This document shows positions 9,183-21,145 of a stretch of DNA of 64,000 bases, piece after piece (positions within the stretch are counted from its first letter, which is position 1; each line of letters begins with the position of its first letter). The stretch comes from Citrobacter sp. R56 (GTDB lineage Bacteria; Pseudomonadota; Gammaproteobacteria; Enterobacterales; Enterobacteriaceae), in contig NZ_CP069159.1 of the NCBI RefSeq assembly GCF_016811995.1, positions 4,030,001 to 4,094,000 on the forward strand, read 5' to 3'. A model generated the notes under the pieces. It made no database searches. It worked only from the letters and a program-made list of their open reading frames with translations, and was not told the origin of the DNA. Position numbers and translations under genes: made by a program.

Positions 9183-9206
9183 AAAAAAAGACCTCAGTTG
9201 AGGTCT
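9183..9206 (-). terminator. Rho-independent terminator of leuX
   Basis: On the minus strand, AGACCTCA pairs with TGAGGTCT (9189-9206) and is followed by seven T, starting 14 bases after the tRNA end. It lies on the island side of the attachment site, so the island has brought or kept a terminator for the tRNA. Confidence 0.85.
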
Positions 9207-9219
9207 ATTTACATACTGT

Positions 9220-9240
9220 TGGTGCCGAAGGCCGGACTCG
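9220..9240. other. Island attachment site at the 3' end of leuX
   Basis: P4-type integrases recombine in the T-arm/3' end of their tRNA gene. With the integrase on the low-coordinate side of leuX, the island must extend leftwards from about here. The matching direct repeat should lie beyond position 1; I see no second copy in the window. The exact core length cannot be read from one end. Confidence 0.65.
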
Positions 9241-9304
9241 AACCGGCACGTATTTCTACGGTTGATTTTGAATCAACTGCGTCTACCGATTTCGCCACTT
9301 CGGC
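9220..9304 (-). tRNA. leuX: tRNA-Leu, anticodon CAA
   Basis: The 85-base gene, read on the minus strand, starts GCCGAAGTGGCG and ends CTTCGGCACCA with an encoded CCA. The anticodon stem-loop GTTGATTCAAAATCAAC carries CAA, so it reads UUG leucine codons. The long variable arm typical of tRNA-Leu is present. The sequence matches leuX as I know it from E. coli. It is intact: integration at its 3' end has restored the acceptor and T-arm sequence. Confidence 0.98.
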
Positions 9305-9333
9305 ACTGAAGAGGTATGCGGAAAACGTTGTGG

Positions 9334-9361
9334 ATTATACCTGTCGCACGCCACCATGCAA
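9334..9361 (-). promoter_or_regulatory. leuX promoter
   Basis: On the minus strand TATAAT (9334-9339) is preceded by TTGCAT (9356-9361) with a 16-base spacer. The -10 ends 29 bases before the mature tRNA 5' end. Confidence 0.65.
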
Positions 9362-9534
9362 GCGGCAGCGTGTGCCTCACTCGCTAAGTGTTGAAATTTT
9401 CAGCATTACGCACTTTAAAAGTAGTATTCATCACATTTCGCCCTCTCCTCTAGCGCCTTAAGCCCTCCCTCTGCGAAGCACCTCTGCCGACCATGCTCTA
9501 CACTTCTTGTTCAACGCCCACCGAGGGAAACACG

Positions 9535-10554
9535 ATGTCCATTATAAAAAGCTATGCCGCAAAAGAGGCGGGTAGCGAACTCGAACTTTATGAATATGAT
9601 GCCGGTGAACTCAGGCCGGAAGATGTTGAGGTGCAGGTCGACTACTGCGGTATCTGCCATTCCGATCTTTCCATGATCGACAACGAATGGGGATTCTCTC
9701 AGTATCCGCTGGTTGCCGGGCATGAAGTGATTGGCCGCGTGGCGGCGCTCGGCAGTGCGGCGCAGGAAAAAGGGTTGAAAGTTGGTCAGCGCGTGGGCGT
9801 TGGCTGGACGGCGCGCAGCTGTGGGCATTGCGATGCATGTATCAGCGGTAATCAGATTAACTGCCTGGAAGGAGCCGTACCCACCATTCTCAACCGTGGC
9901 GGTTTTTCCGAGAAACTGCGGGCAGACTGGCAGTGGGTGATCCCGCTTCCGGAGAGCATTGATATTGAGTCCGCTGGTCCTCTGTTATGCGGCGGTATTA
10001 CGGTCTTTAAACCTCTGCTGATGCACCACATCACCGCGACCAGTCGCGTGGGGGTGATCGGCATCGGTGGTCTTGGGCACATAGCTATTAAGCTACTGCA
10101 CGCGATGGGCTGTGAAGTGACCGCATTCAGCTCGAATCCGTCAAAAGAGCAGGAAGTGCTGGCTATGGGGGCTGATAAAGTAGTGAACAGCCGCGATCCA
10201 GACGCGTTAAATGCGCTGGCTGGCCAGTTTGATCTCATTATCAACACCGTTAATGTCGATCTCGACTGGCAGCCCTACTTTGAAGCGCTGGCCTATGGCG
10301 GCCATTTCCACACCGTCGGCGCAGTGATGAAACCGCTGCCGGTTCCGGCGTTTACATTGATTGCTGGCGATCGCAGCATCTCCGGTTCGGCGACCGGTAC
10401 GCCCTATGAGCTGCGCAAGCTGATGAAATTTGCCGGACGCAGCAAGGTCTCGCCGACGACAGAGTTGTTCCCAATGTCGCAAATCAACGAAGCCATCCAG
10501 CACGTTCGCGACGGCAAAGCGCGTTACCGCGTGGTACTGAAAGCCGACTTCTGA
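9535..10554 (+). CDS. ahr: NADPH-dependent aldehyde reductase Ahr (YjgB)
   Basis: Zinc-dependent medium-chain alcohol dehydrogenase that reduces a broad range of aldehydes with NADPH in the cytosol. The 339-residue protein has the catalytic zinc ligands in GICHSD and AGHEVIG, the structural zinc cysteines in [16 protein letters not shown], and the nucleotide-binding GIGGLGH loop. The start is the ATG at 9535 ([11 protein letters not shown]), preceded by GAGGGA; an upstream in-frame ATG at 9493 has no ribosome site. It lies directly between leuX and yjgR; in E. coli K-12 the idonate genes stand between ahr and yjgR and are absent here. Confidence 0.93.
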   Translation: MSIIKSYAAKEAGSELELYEYDAGELRPEDVEVQVDYCGICHSDLSMIDNEWGFSQYPLVAGHEVIGRVAALGSAAQEKGLKVGQRVGVGWTARSCGHCDACISGNQINCLEGAVPTILNRGGFSEKLRADWQWVIPLPESIDIESAGPLLCGGITVFKPLLMHHITATSRVGVIGIGGLGHIAIKLLHAMGCEVTAFSSNPSKEQEVLAMGADKVVNSRDPDALNALAGQFDLIINTVNVDLDWQPYFEALAYGGHFHTVGAVMKPLPVPAFTLIAGDRSISGSATGTPYELRKLMKFAGRSKVSPTTELFPMSQINEAIQHVRDGKARYRVVLKADF

Positions 10555-10689
10555 TCCCCTCTTCCGGGTGGCGTTTGCCGCCCGTTTATCCCTGCCTCTT
10601 CGGAATCCGCTTCGCAAAGTCAGGAATTTCGCGATGTGGAACGCCCGGTGGTTGCCTATACTCCAGGCAGGATAAATGGAGGAAATCTC

Positions 10690-12192
10690 ATGAGCGCACC
10701 CTTATTAATTGCCCGCACGCCAGAAACCGAGCTGTTCTTACTGCCAGGCATGGCGAACCGTCACGGGCTGATTACCGGCGCGACGGGGACGGGTAAAACT
10801 GTCACGTTGCAAAAGCTGGCCGAGTCGCTGTCGGAAATCGGCATTCCGGTGTTTATGGCGGATGTGAAAGGCGATCTGACGGGCGTGGCTAAAGAGGGCG
10901 TAGCCTCGGAAAAACTGCTTACCCGGCTAAAAAACATCGGTATCGCCGACTGGCAGCCCCACGCCAATCCAGTGGTGGTGTGGGATATTTTCGGCGAAAA
11001 AGGCCATCCGGTGCGGGCGACCATCTCCGATCTCGGGCCGCTACTGCTCGCGCGCCTGCTGAACCTGAACGAGGTCCAGTCCGGCGTCCTTGATATTATC
11101 TTTCGTATTGCCGATGACCAGGGATTGTTGCTGCTGGATTTCAAAGACCTGCGGGCCATTACCCAATACATTGGCGATAACGCCAAATCCTTCCAGAATC
11201 AGTACGGCAATATCAGTAGCGCCTCGGTGGGGGCGATACAACGTGGCCTGCTGACCCTCGAGCAACAGGGCGCGACCCACTTCTTTGGCGAGCCCATGCT
11301 GGAGATCACCGACTGGATGCGCGTCGACGCAAACGGCAAAGGGATTATCAATATCCTCAGCGCAGAAAAACTTTACCAGATGCCAAAACTGTATGCAGCC
11401 AGCCTGCTGTGGATGCTCTCCGAACTTTACGAGCAACTGCCGGAAGCGGGCGATCTGGAGAAGCCGAAGCTGGTGTTCTTCTTCGACGAGGCGCATCTGT
11501 TGTTCAACGACGCGCCACAGGTGCTGTTGGATAAAATCGAACAGGTTATCCGCCTGATCCGTTCAAAAGGCGTTGGCGTCTGGTTCGTCTCGCAGAACCC
11601 GTCCGACATACCCGACAACGTGCTCGGGCAGTTGGGTAACCGTGTGCAGCATGCTCTGCGCGCCTTCACGCCGAAAGATCAGAAAGCGGTGAAAACCGCA
11701 GCGCAGACGATGCGGGCAAACCCGGCATTTGATACCGAAAAAGCCATTCAGGAGCTGGGTACTGGCGAAGCGCTAATCTCGTTTCTTGATGCTAAAGGCA
11801 GTCCGTCGGTGGTGGAACGCGCAATGGTCATTGCGCCCTGCTCGCGAATGGGGCCACTCACCGACGATGAACGCAATGGGTTAATTAATCACTCAGCCCT
11901 GTACGGTAAGTATGAGGAAGAGGTGGATAGCGAATCCGCTTACGAGAGGCTGCAAAAAGGTGTACAGGCCAGCACAGAACAGCAGAACAACCCAACGGTG
12001 AAAGGCAAAGAGGTCGCGGTTGACGAGGGTATTCTCGGTGGGTTGAAAGACATTCTGTTTGGCAGTACCGGGCCACGCGGCGGTAAACGTGATGGTGTCG
12101 TACAGAGTGTTGCCAAAAGCGCAGCCCGTCAGGTAACCAATCAAATTATACGCGGGATGTTGGGCAGCTTACTGGGCGGGAGAAAACGCTAA
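10690..12192 (+). CDS. yjgR: HerA-like ATPase YjgR (DUF853)
   Basis: P-loop ATPase of the HerA/FtsK-like DUF853 family; its cellular role is not settled. Walker A is GATGTGKT at 30-37 and Walker B is in [10 protein letters not shown]. Both key residues (K36, D/E of DEAH) are intact. The 500-residue length is normal. The start at 10690 is chosen because GGAGG stands seven bases upstream; translation from the earlier in-frame ATG at 10636 would add 18 residues with no ribosome site. It is a backbone gene, and its HerA-type domain should not be taken as part of the defence island on the other side of leuX. Confidence 0.9.
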   Translation: MSAPLLIARTPETELFLLPGMANRHGLITGATGTGKTVTLQKLAESLSEIGIPVFMADVKGDLTGVAKEGVASEKLLTRLKNIGIADWQPHANPVVVWDIFGEKGHPVRATISDLGPLLLARLLNLNEVQSGVLDIIFRIADDQGLLLLDFKDLRAITQYIGDNAKSFQNQYGNISSASVGAIQRGLLTLEQQGATHFFGEPMLEITDWMRVDANGKGIINILSAEKLYQMPKLYAASLLWMLSELYEQLPEAGDLEKPKLVFFFDEAHLLFNDAPQVLLDKIEQVIRLIRSKGVGVWFVSQNPSDIPDNVLGQLGNRVQHALRAFTPKDQKAVKTAAQTMRANPAFDTEKAIQELGTGEALISFLDAKGSPSVVERAMVIAPCSRMGPLTDDERNGLINHSALYGKYEEEVDSESAYERLQKGVQASTEQQNNPTVKGKEVAVDEGILGGLKDILFGSTGPRGGKRDGVVQSVAKSAARQVTNQIIRGMLGSLLGGRKR

Positions 12193-12234
12193 GGTGAGAC
12201 AAGTGCCCTCCCGTGTCACGGGAGGGCAACAGGA

Positions 12235-13317
12235 TTACGATCTCCGCAGCATCAACCAGAGGCTGATCAGGAAGAACGATGCGCTCGGCAACAGCGCGCC
12301 AATAATCGGCGGAATGCCATAAACCAGCGTCAGTGGACCAAAGATCTGGTCAAGCACGTAGAAGACAAAACCAAAGCTGATACCGGTGACAACACGCGCT
12401 CCCATCGGAACGCTACGCAGCGGGCCGAAAATGAACGACAGCGCCATCAGCATCATGACGGCCACAGAGAGCGGCTGGAACACTTTACTCCACATATTGA
12501 GCTGGTAGCGTCCGGCGTCCTGACCACTCGACTTCAGATACTTCACGTAGCTGTGCAGACCGCTAATAGACAGCGCATCTGGATCTAACGCCACCACGCC
12601 GAGTTTGTCCGGCGTCAGGTTGGTTTTCCAGGTACCGCTCACCGTCTGCGAACCGGTGATTTGCTTCGGATTGGTCAGGTTGGACTCATCGACCTGCGAC
12701 AGACGCCATACTTTGTGCTCAGCATCGAATTTCGCAGAAGCGGCGTAACGCACCGACTGCAAACGGCGCTGCTCGTTGAAACCGTAGATACTGATCCCGC
12801 CCAGCTCCGTATCGCCTTTAACCCGTTCGATATACACAAAGTTGTTGCCGTCTTTTGCCCACAACCCTTGCTGGGTAGAGAGCAACGAGCCGCCATACAT
12901 TTGCTGAGCACGATAGTTACGCGCCATCTGCTCGCCCTGCGGCGCAACCCACTCGCCAATTGCCATCGTCAACAGCACCAATGGAATGGCCGTTTTCATG
13001 ACCGACAGCGCCACCTGCATGCGGGTGAAACCAGAAGCCTGCATCACCACCAGTTCGCTGCGCTGCGCCAACATCCCCAGCCCCAGTAACGCGCCCAACA
13101 AAGCCGCCATCGGGAAGAAGATCTGCACATCTTTTGGCGCGCTGAGCAGGGTATACATCCCTGCGCCCAGCGCATCGTAGCTCCCCTGCCCGGCTTTTTT
13201 CAGCTGGTCGACGAACTTGATGATGCCGGAGAGCGACACCAGCATGAACAGCGTCATCATGATGGTGGTGAAAATGGTTTTACCGATATAGCGGTCAAGT
13301 ACACCAAATGGCTGCAT
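12235..13317 (-). CDS. lptG: Lipopolysaccharide export permease LptG
   Basis: Inner-membrane subunit of the LptB2FGC transporter, which extracts lipopolysaccharide from the inner membrane and pushes it along the LptC-A-D bridge. The 360-residue protein begins MQPFGVLDRYIGKTI and has three N-terminal membrane helices, a periplasmic beta-jellyroll domain (about 130-265) and three C-terminal helices, the YjgP/YjgQ pattern. Its ATG overlaps the stop of lptF (TAATG at 13315-13319), so the pair is coupled. Confidence 0.97.
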   Translation of the reverse strand: MQPFGVLDRYIGKTIFTTIMMTLFMLVSLSGIIKFVDQLKKAGQGSYDALGAGMYTLLSAPKDVQIFFPMAALLGALLGLGMLAQRSELVVMQASGFTRMQVALSVMKTAIPLVLLTMAIGEWVAPQGEQMARNYRAQQMYGGSLLSTQQGLWAKDGNNFVYIERVKGDTELGGISIYGFNEQRRLQSVRYAASAKFDAEHKVWRLSQVDESNLTNPKQITGSQTVSGTWKTNLTPDKLGVVALDPDALSISGLHSYVKYLKSSGQDAGRYQLNMWSKVFQPLSVAVMMLMALSFIFGPLRSVPMGARVVTGISFGFVFYVLDQIFGPLTLVYGIPPIIGALLPSASFFLISLWLMLRRS

Positions 13318-14417
13318 TACACCGCTCCTCTACGCAGAAAACGGGCACGCAGACGGCGTACCGGCACCGTATCCCACAAGTTCAGGCCAATCGCCAACGC
13401 CAGATATGCCAGGTTCACCGCCCACATCCAGAGAGCCGGGTCCAGTTTGCCTTTGCCGCCATTGGATTTCAGGGAGGTCTGCACAAGGAAGAACAGCAGA
13501 TACAGCAACATCGCCGGGAGCATTGACAGGATGCGCCCCTGACGTGGGTTCACCACGCTCAGTGGTACGACCATCAGCGCCATCATGAATACGGTAAACA
13601 CCAGCGTCAGGCGCCAGTGTAGTTCCGCCCGGGCACGATCGGTTTTGGCCGACAACAGCGAGCGCATATCCATCTGCTCGGAATCATTGGGATCCAGCGC
13701 AACCGCCTGATGCCCGATAATCGCCTGATAGTTCTGGAAATCGGTAATGCGGAAATCACGTAACAGCGCGGTCCCTTCGAAGCGTGTCCCCTGATTCAGG
13801 GTGACCACCTGAGAGCCGTCGCGAAGCTGCGTCAAATGCCCGGAATCAGCCACCACCACGGAAGGACGGGCGTTGCCTTTCGGGCGGATTTGCGCGAGAA
13901 ACACGTCTTTGAAGTCGCTGCCATCGACACTTTCGATAAACAGGACCGAGCTGCCATTGGTTGCCTGCTGGAATTGCCCCTGCGCAAGCGCAGCCATACC
14001 GGGGTTGGCTTTCGCCTCCGCCAGCACTTCATCCTGATGTTTAGATGATAAAGGTCCCGCCCACATGACGTTGACCGCAGCGACAATACCAGTAAACAAC
14101 GCCAGTACCATGGCGGCTTTTACCAGGACGGCTTTGCTCAACCCGCAGGCGTGCATGACCGTAATTTCACTTTCAGTATACAGTTTGCCCAGCGTCATCA
14201 GCAGCCCAAGGAACAGGCTGAGAGGCAGAATGAGCTGCGCCATTTCAGGCACACCCAGCCCCAGCAGAGAGAACACCAGATTTGCCGGAATATCACCGTC
14301 AACCGCCGCACCGAGGATCCTCACTAACTTTTGACAAAAGAAGATCAAAAGCAAGATGAAAAGGATCGCAAGTTGGCTTTTGAGCGTCTCCCGTACCAGA
14401 TATCTTATGATTATCAC
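13317..14417 (-). CDS. lptF: Lipopolysaccharide export permease LptF
   Basis: Partner permease of LptG in the LptB2FGC lipopolysaccharide exporter. The 366-residue protein starts MIIIRYLVRETLKSQ, has N-terminal and C-terminal sets of membrane helices around a periplasmic domain, and matches E. coli LptF (YjgP) in length. It is transcribed divergently from pepA across a 267-base gap and is the first gene of the two-gene essential operon. Confidence 0.97.
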   Translation of the reverse strand: MIIIRYLVRETLKSQLAILFILLLIFFCQKLVRILGAAVDGDIPANLVFSLLGLGVPEMAQLILPLSLFLGLLMTLGKLYTESEITVMHACGLSKAVLVKAAMVLALFTGIVAAVNVMWAGPLSSKHQDEVLAEAKANPGMAALAQGQFQQATNGSSVLFIESVDGSDFKDVFLAQIRPKGNARPSVVVADSGHLTQLRDGSQVVTLNQGTRFEGTALLRDFRITDFQNYQAIIGHQAVALDPNDSEQMDMRSLLSAKTDRARAELHWRLTLVFTVFMMALMVVPLSVVNPRQGRILSMLPAMLLYLLFFLVQTSLKSNGGKGKLDPALWMWAVNLAYLALAIGLNLWDTVPVRRLRARFLRRGAV

Positions 14418-14681
14418 TTTAAATACGCCCGTAAAAACTCGTCTTTTGCAGGATTTTAGCTTGTTTCATGGCTTAAACGTCATTTATTCTCTTGAGTCGT
14501 CGAAATCGTCGCTAAGACTATTATACTCAACGGATTCACCTCTCAGAAAATTGTTCTGACGTGCCAATACCGTAATAACGTTAAGATTAACACGAAGTCA
14601 CCGCAACAGCGGACATGAGTTACGAAAGCTTGCAATTCTATCCGTAGCCACCGCCGTTGTCTTTAAGAATCAGGAGTGTAG

Positions 14682-16196
<1,515 letters not shown>

Positions 16197-16199
16197 TGT

Positions 16200-16285
16200 T
16201 AAATGCCGGGTGGCGGCTTCGCCTTACCCGGCCTACAACGTCACGATACCGTAGGCCCGGTAAGCGCAGCGCCACCGGGCAATAC
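16200..16285. repeat. REP pair (BIME) between pepA and holC
   Basis: Two facing REP units: GCCGGGTGGCGGC with its TTACCCGGCCTAC half, then TAGGCCCGGTAAGCGCAGCG with GCCACCGGGC. Such pairs stabilise the upstream mRNA or bind gyrase and IHF. Present in the intergenic gap only. Confidence 0.85.
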
Positions 16286-16314
16286 GTTTAAATCCACAAC
16301 AAGAAACCCCATAT

Positions 16315-16758
16315 ATGAAGAATGCAACGTTCTACCTTCTGGACAACGACACCACCGTCGATGGCTTAAGCGCTGTCGAACAACTGGTGTGCGACGTTGC
16401 CGCAGAACGTTGGCGCAGTGGCAAGCGCGTGCTGATTGCCTGTGAAGATGAGCAGCAGGCCATTCGTCTGGATGAAGCGCTGTGGGCAAGACCGACTGAC
16501 AGTTTTGTTCCACATAATCTGGCGGGTGAAGGCCCAAGAGGCGGCGCGCCGGTTGAAATTGCCTGGCCGCAAAAACGCAACAGCAGCCCGCGGGATATCT
16601 TGATTAGCCTGCGAACAAACTTTGCAGATTTTGCCACCGCTTTCACAGAAGTGATAGACTTCGTTCCTTACGAAGATTCTCTGAAACAACTGGCGCGTGA
16701 ACGCTACAAAGCCTACCGCGTGGCTGGTTTTAACCTGAATACGGCAACCTGGAAATAA
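16315..16758 (+). CDS. holC: DNA polymerase III chi subunit HolC
   Basis: Chi subunit of the clamp loader complex; it links the psi subunit to single-strand DNA-binding protein and helps the replisome on SSB-coated templates. The 147-residue protein begins [11 protein letters not shown] and includes the conserved [10 protein letters not shown] and the [17 protein letters not shown] segment. Its stop overlaps the ATG of valS (TAATG), as in E. coli, so translation of the two is coupled. Confidence 0.95.
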   Translation: MKNATFYLLDNDTTVDGLSAVEQLVCDVAAERWRSGKRVLIACEDEQQAIRLDEALWARPTDSFVPHNLAGEGPRGGAPVEIAWPQKRNSSPRDILISLRTNFADFATAFTEVIDFVPYEDSLKQLARERYKAYRVAGFNLNTATWK

Positions 16759-19613
16759 TGGAAAAGACATACAACCCACAAGATATCGAACAGCCGCTTT
16801 ACGAGCACTGGGAACAGCAGGGCTACTTCAAGCCAAACGGTGATGAAAGTAAAGAATCCTTCTGCATCATGATCCCGCCGCCGAACGTCACCGGCAGTTT
16901 GCATATGGGTCACGCCTTCCAGCAAACCATCATGGATACCATGATCCGCTACCAGCGCATGCAGGGTAAAAACACCCTCTGGCAGGCGGGGACCGACCAT
17001 GCCGGTATCGCCACCCAGATGGTGGTTGAGCGCAAGATTGCCGCTGAAGAAGGTAAAACCCGTCACGATTACGGACGCGACGCGTTCATCGACAAAATCT
17101 GGCAGTGGAAAGCGGAATCCGGCGGCACCATTACCCGTCAGATGCGCCGTCTCGGTAACTCCGTGGACTGGGAGCGCGAGCGCTTCACCATGGACGAAGG
17201 TCTTTCCAATGCCGTGAAAGAAGTCTTCGTACGCCTCTACAAAGAAGACCTGATTTACCGTGGCAAACGCCTGGTCAACTGGGATCCGAAACTACGCACC
17301 GCCATCTCTGATCTGGAAGTGGAAAACCGCGAGTCTAAAGGCTCGATGTGGCACATCCGCTATCCGCTGGCCGACGGCGCGAAAACCGCAGATGGTAAAG
17401 ATTACCTGGTGGTTGCCACCACGCGTCCGGAAACCCTGCTGGGCGATACCGGCGTGGCCGTGAACCCGGAAGATCCGCGTTATAAAGATCTGATTGGCAA
17501 ATTCGTGGTGCTGCCGCTGGTAAACCGCCGCATTCCGATTGTGGGCGATGACCACGCCGATATGGAAAAAGGCACCGGCTGCGTGAAAATCACCCCGGCG
17601 CACGACTTTAACGACTATGAAGTCGGTAAACGTCACGCCCTGCCAATGATCAACATCCTGACCTTTGACGGTGACATCCGTGAAAGCGCCCAGGTCTTTG
17701 ATACCAAAGGTGAAGAATCTGACGTCTACGCCAGCGACATCCCGGCGGAGTTCCAGAAGCTGGAACGCTTTGCCGCCCGTAAAGCGGTGGTTGCTGCCGT
17801 TGACGCGCTCGGCCTGCTGGAAGAGATCAAACCGCACGACCTGACCGTGCCGTACGGCGACCGTGGCGGCGTGGTTATCGAACCGATGCTGACCGACCAG
17901 TGGTACGTGCGTGCCGACGTGCTGGCGAAACCGGCGGTTGAAGCGGTTGAGAATGGCGACATTCAGTTCGTGCCGAAGCAGTACGAAAACATGTACTTCT
18001 CCTGGATGCGTGATATTCAGGACTGGTGTATCTCCCGTCAGCTGTGGTGGGGTCACCGTATCCCTGCATGGTACGACAACGAAGGCAACGTCTACGTGGG
18101 TCGCACTGAAGACGAAGTCCGTCAGGAAAACAACCTGAGCGCAGACGTTGCGCTTCGTCAGGACGAAGACGTTCTCGACACCTGGTTCTCCTCCGCGCTG
18201 TGGACCTTCTCCACTCTCGGTTGGCCGGAAAACACCGACGCCCTGCGTCAGTTCCACCCATCCAGCGTGATGGTCTCCGGCTTCGACATCATCTTCTTCT
18301 GGATTGCCCGCATGATCATGATGACCATGCACTTCATCAAAGATGAAAACGGCAAGCCGCAGGTTCCGTTCCATACCGTCTACATGACCGGTCTGATTCG
18401 TGACGACGAAGGCCAGAAGATGTCCAAATCCAAGGGCAACGTGATTGACCCGCTGGATATGGTCGACGGCATTTCCCTGGCAGACCTGCTGGAGAAACGT
18501 ACCGGCAACATGATGCAGCCGCAGCTGGCGGAGAAAATCCGTAAGCGCACCGAGAAGCAATTCCCGGATGGCATCGAGCCGCACGGCACCGACGCCCTGC
18601 GCTTCACCCTGGCGGCACTCGCCTCTACCGGTCGCGATATCAACTGGGATATGAAGCGCCTGGAAGGTTACCGTAACTTCTGTAACAAACTGTGGAACGC
18701 CAGCCGCTTTGTGCTGATGAACACCGAAGAGCAGGATTGCGGCTTCAACGGCGGCGAAATGACCCTGTCGCTGGCGGACCGCTGGATTCTGGCGGAGTTT
18801 AACCAGACCATCAAAGCGTACCGCGAAGCGCTGGATAACTACCGCTTCGATATCGCTGCAGGCATCCTGTACGAGTTCACCTGGAACCAGTTCTGCGACT
18901 GGTATCTGGAGTTGACCAAGCCGGTGATGAACGGTGGTTCTGAGTCTGAACTGCGCGGCACTCGCCATACTCTGGTTACCGTGCTGGAAGGTCTGCTGCG
19001 CCTCGCGCACCCGATCATCCCGTTCATCACGGAAACCATCTGGCAGCGCGTGAAAGTGATTTGCGGCATCACCGCCGACACCATCATGCTGCAGCCGTTC
19101 CCGCAGTACGATGCGTCTCAGGTCGATGAAGCAGCGGCTTCTGACACCGAGTGGCTGAAACAGGCCATCATTGCGGTACGTAACATCCGTGCGGAAATGA
19201 ACATCGCCCCGGGTAAACCGTTGGAGCTTCTGCTGCGCGGTTGCAGCAAGGACGCGGAGCGTCGTGTGAACGACAACCGTGGCTTCCTGCTGAACCTCGC
19301 GCGTCTGGAGAGCATCACCGTGCTGCCAGCCGATGACAAAGGTCCGGTATCCGTGACCAAAATCATCGACGGCGCTGAGCTGCTGATCCCGATGGCTGGC
19401 CTCATCAACAAAGAAGATGAGCTGGCGCGTCTGGCGAAAGAAGTGGCGAAAATCGAAGGTGAAATCAGCCGCATCGAAAACAAACTGTCTAACGAAGGCT
19501 TTGTGGCGCGCGCACCGGAAGCGGTGATCGCCAAAGAGCGTGAGAAGCTGGACGGTTACGCGGAAGCGAAAGCGAAACTGGTTGAGCAGCAGGCGGTTAT
19601 CGCCGAGCTGTAA
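16758..19613 (+). CDS. valS: Valyl-tRNA synthetase ValS
   Basis: Class I aminoacyl-tRNA synthetase charging tRNA-Val, with an editing (CP1) domain that clears Thr-tRNA-Val. The 951-residue protein starts [19 protein letters not shown]. The HIGH motif appears as [12 protein letters not shown] near residue 40-50, the editing domain follows with [11 protein letters not shown], and KMSKS appears as [10 protein letters not shown] near 553-560. The C-terminal 70 residues form the usual Arg/Lys/Glu-rich coiled coil that binds tRNA. The long open frame antisense to it is a by-product of codon bias. Confidence 0.98.
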   Translation: MEKTYNPQDIEQPLYEHWEQQGYFKPNGDESKESFCIMIPPPNVTGSLHMGHAFQQTIMDTMIRYQRMQGKNTLWQAGTDHAGIATQMVVERKIAAEEGKTRHDYGRDAFIDKIWQWKAESGGTITRQMRRLGNSVDWERERFTMDEGLSNAVKEVFVRLYKEDLIYRGKRLVNWDPKLRTAISDLEVENRESKGSMWHIRYPLADGAKTADGKDYLVVATTRPETLLGDTGVAVNPEDPRYKDLIGKFVVLPLVNRRIPIVGDDHADMEKGTGCVKITPAHDFNDYEVGKRHALPMINILTFDGDIRESAQVFDTKGEESDVYASDIPAEFQKLERFAARKAVVAAVDALGLLEEIKPHDLTVPYGDRGGVVIEPMLTDQWYVRADVLAKPAVEAVENGDIQFVPKQYENMYFSWMRDIQDWCISRQLWWGHRIPAWYDNEGNVYVGRTEDEVRQENNLSADVALRQDEDVLDTWFSSALWTFSTLGWPENTDALRQFHPSSVMVSGFDIIFFWIARMIMMTMHFIKDENGKPQVPFHTVYMTGLIRDDEGQKMSKSKGNVIDPLDMVDGISLADLLEKRTGNMMQPQLAEKIRKRTEKQFPDGIEPHGTDALRFTLAALASTGRDINWDMKRLEGYRNFCNKLWNASRFVLMNTEEQDCGFNGGEMTLSLADRWILAEFNQTIKAYREALDNYRFDIAAGILYEFTWNQFCDWYLELTKPVMNGGSESELRGTRHTLVTVLEGLLRLAHPIIPFITETIWQRVKVICGITADTIMLQPFPQYDASQVDEAAASDTEWLKQAIIAVRNIRAEMNIAPGKPLELLLRGCSKDAERRVNDNRGFLLNLARLESITVLPADDKGPVSVTKIIDGAELLIPMAGLINKEDELARLAKEVAKIEGEISRIENKLSNEGFVARAPEAVIAKEREKLDGYAEAKAKLVEQQAVIAEL

Positions 19614-19617
19614 TCAA

Positions 19618-19651
19618 ATGCCGGGTGGCGCTACGCTTACCCGGCCTACAG
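19618..19651. repeat. REP element after valS
   Basis: Single REP unit: ATGCCGGGTGGCGCTACGCT followed by TACCCGGCCTAC, starting five bases after the valS stop. Confidence 0.85.
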
Positions 19652-19668
19652 TCCGTTCCAATATCAAT

Positions 19669-19698
19669 GTATTGTGCGCTTTATCAGGCGCACAATAC
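19669..19698 (+). terminator. Terminator hairpin after valS
   Basis: Arms 19669-19679 and 19688-19698 form a perfect 11-base-pair stem with an eight-base loop. The T tract after it is weak (ATTCGTTCC), so efficiency is unclear. Confidence 0.55.
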
Positions 19699-19788
19699 AT
19701 TCGTTCCTGAATTATCCTCTCTTGCACTCCCCTGCCCTGCGGTGTTATTAACTGCGTATATCTGTCACTATTTATTTCGAGTTTCGCT

Positions 19789-20292
19789 ATGAGTGTTATA
19801 TCTCCGGTCGCAGCGACCCTGCGCCTGATCACCGCTGACGATAATCCCGCGGTGGCCAGCGTCATCCGTCAGGTCTCTGCCGAATACGGCCTGACCGCCG
19901 ACAAAGGCTATACCGTTGCCGATCCCAATCTGGATGAGCTGTACCAGCTTTACAGCCAGCCTGGCCACGCGTATTGGGTGGTGGAGCAAAATGGTCGCGT
20001 GGTGGGCGGCGGCGGTATTGCGCCACTCTCCTGTAGCGAGCCGGATATTTGTGAATTGCAGAAGATGTATTTTCTGTCGACTGTACGCGGTCAGGGTCTG
20101 GCGAAGAAACTGGCGCTGATGGCGCTCGATCACGCCCGCGAACAGGGCTTCAAACGCTGCTATCTGGAAACCACCGCGTTTCTGCGTGAAGCCATCGGCC
20201 TGTATGAACATTTAGGCTTTGAGCACATCAGCGAACCGCTGGGCTGCACCGGACATGTGGATTGCGAAGTGCGGATGCTGAAAGGTCTGTAA
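19789..20292 (+). CDS. yjgM: GNAT-family N-acetyltransferase YjgM
   Basis: Acetyltransferase of the GNAT fold; E. coli YjgM has been linked to O-acetylserine/serine chemistry, but its substrate is not certain. The 167-residue protein has the acetyl-CoA loop [10 protein letters not shown] (motif A) and the C-terminal [21 protein letters not shown], typical of motif B. It sits alone between valS and the converging miaE. Confidence 0.9.
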   Translation: MSVISPVAATLRLITADDNPAVASVIRQVSAEYGLTADKGYTVADPNLDELYQLYSQPGHAYWVVEQNGRVVGGGGIAPLSCSEPDICELQKMYFLSTVRGQGLAKKLALMALDHAREQGFKRCYLETTAFLREAIGLYEHLGFEHISEPLGCTGHVDCEVRMLKGL

Positions 20293-20295
20293 GTT

Positions 20296-20322
20296 TGCCC
20301 GACGCAGTACGCGTATCGGGCA
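20296..20322. terminator. Hairpin between converging yjgM and miaE
   Basis: TGCCCGA (20296-20302) pairs with TCGGGCA (20316-20322). It is placed to end transcripts from both sides; no long T run is present. Confidence 0.5.
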
Positions 20323-20327
20323 GACAA

Positions 20328-21086
20328 TCACATCGGCACACCGCTGTGAAAACGAAACTCATCGTCCGGCGAGGTGATTAACGTTGCCTCCACTTCACCA
20401 AAGAAGCGAACGCGCGGCGTGATATCCACTTTCGACACCTGCTGCGCCAGCGCCAGGTAATCCTGATAGTGACGCGCTTCTGAACGCAGCAACGAGAGAT
20501 AAAACTTCTGCAACGGCTCATCAAGATACGGTGCCAGCGCGGCAAAACGCTCGCAGGAACGCGCCTCGATATACGCCCCGCAAATCAGCTTATCAATCAG
20601 CGTCAGCGGCTCGTGGGTTCGCACCTCTTTCAGCATCCCTTTGGCATAGCGGCTGGCGGTGATCTTCACGTACGGGATCTGGCGCGCGGTCATGGCCTCG
20701 CGCACCTGCCAGAAGTGATGCAGCTCCTCTTTGATCAGCAGCACCATGCTGTCGATCAACGCCTGCCCCCACGGGTCGTCCGTCTGCGGCATCGCGCTTT
20801 TGCCGATCTGCTTATGCAGGGCGACGAAATCAGGCTCCGGCCCTTCACGGAAGGCAAACGCTTCGTAGGGTTGTAACCAGGCAAGCAACGCATCAGCCCC
20901 CTGTTTATCCGCAACATATTTACGCACAAGCAGCATCGCCGTTTGCGCAGCTTTCAGCTCGCATACCAGGTGGTCGGTTAACAGCAGCGGGAGATTTGCC
21001 GGATCGCGGGCTTTATCGAGCCACGCCTTTGGCGTTGGGCATTGCAGAAAAGAGAGAACCGGAGAGAGTATTTGCGGGTAATCCAT
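20328..21086 (-). CDS. miaE: tRNA-(ms2io6A37) hydroxylase MiaE
   Basis: Non-haem di-iron monooxygenase that hydroxylates ms2i6A at position 37 of tRNAs reading UNN codons. The 252-residue protein begins MDYPQILSPVLSFLQCPTPKAWLDKA and carries the di-iron ligand pattern: ELKAAQ, KEELHHFWQV (ExxH) and YIEARSCERF with SEARHYQDY (ExxH). The ATG at 21086 is preferred over an in-frame TTG two codons earlier. As I recall, Salmonella has this gene while E. coli K-12 does not, so it helps place the organism. Confidence 0.94.
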   Translation of the reverse strand: MDYPQILSPVLSFLQCPTPKAWLDKARDPANLPLLLTDHLVCELKAAQTAMLLVRKYVADKQGADALLAWLQPYEAFAFREGPEPDFVALHKQIGKSAMPQTDDPWGQALIDSMVLLIKEELHHFWQVREAMTARQIPYVKITASRYAKGMLKEVRTHEPLTLIDKLICGAYIEARSCERFAALAPYLDEPLQKFYLSLLRSEARHYQDYLALAQQVSKVDITPRVRFFGEVEATLITSPDDEFRFHSGVPM

Positions 21087-21145
21087 TGGCAACCTGTCAT
21101 TAAGGTACGACAGCAGGCGCTGTCGTACCGTATAGCATCTGGAAC

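Noticed and set aside
9135-9461. 108-codon frame running through leuX
   Set aside because: It reads across the tRNA and its terminator, so it is not coding.
10690-12192. YjgR as a HerA component of the defence island
   Set aside because: HerA-type ATPases occur in defence systems, but yjgR is a backbone gene with its usual neighbours on the chromosomal side of leuX.
17292-19010. 572-codon open frame antisense to valS
   Set aside because: valS is a certain gene across this stretch; the antisense frame follows its codon bias, has no ribosome site and no recognisable domain.
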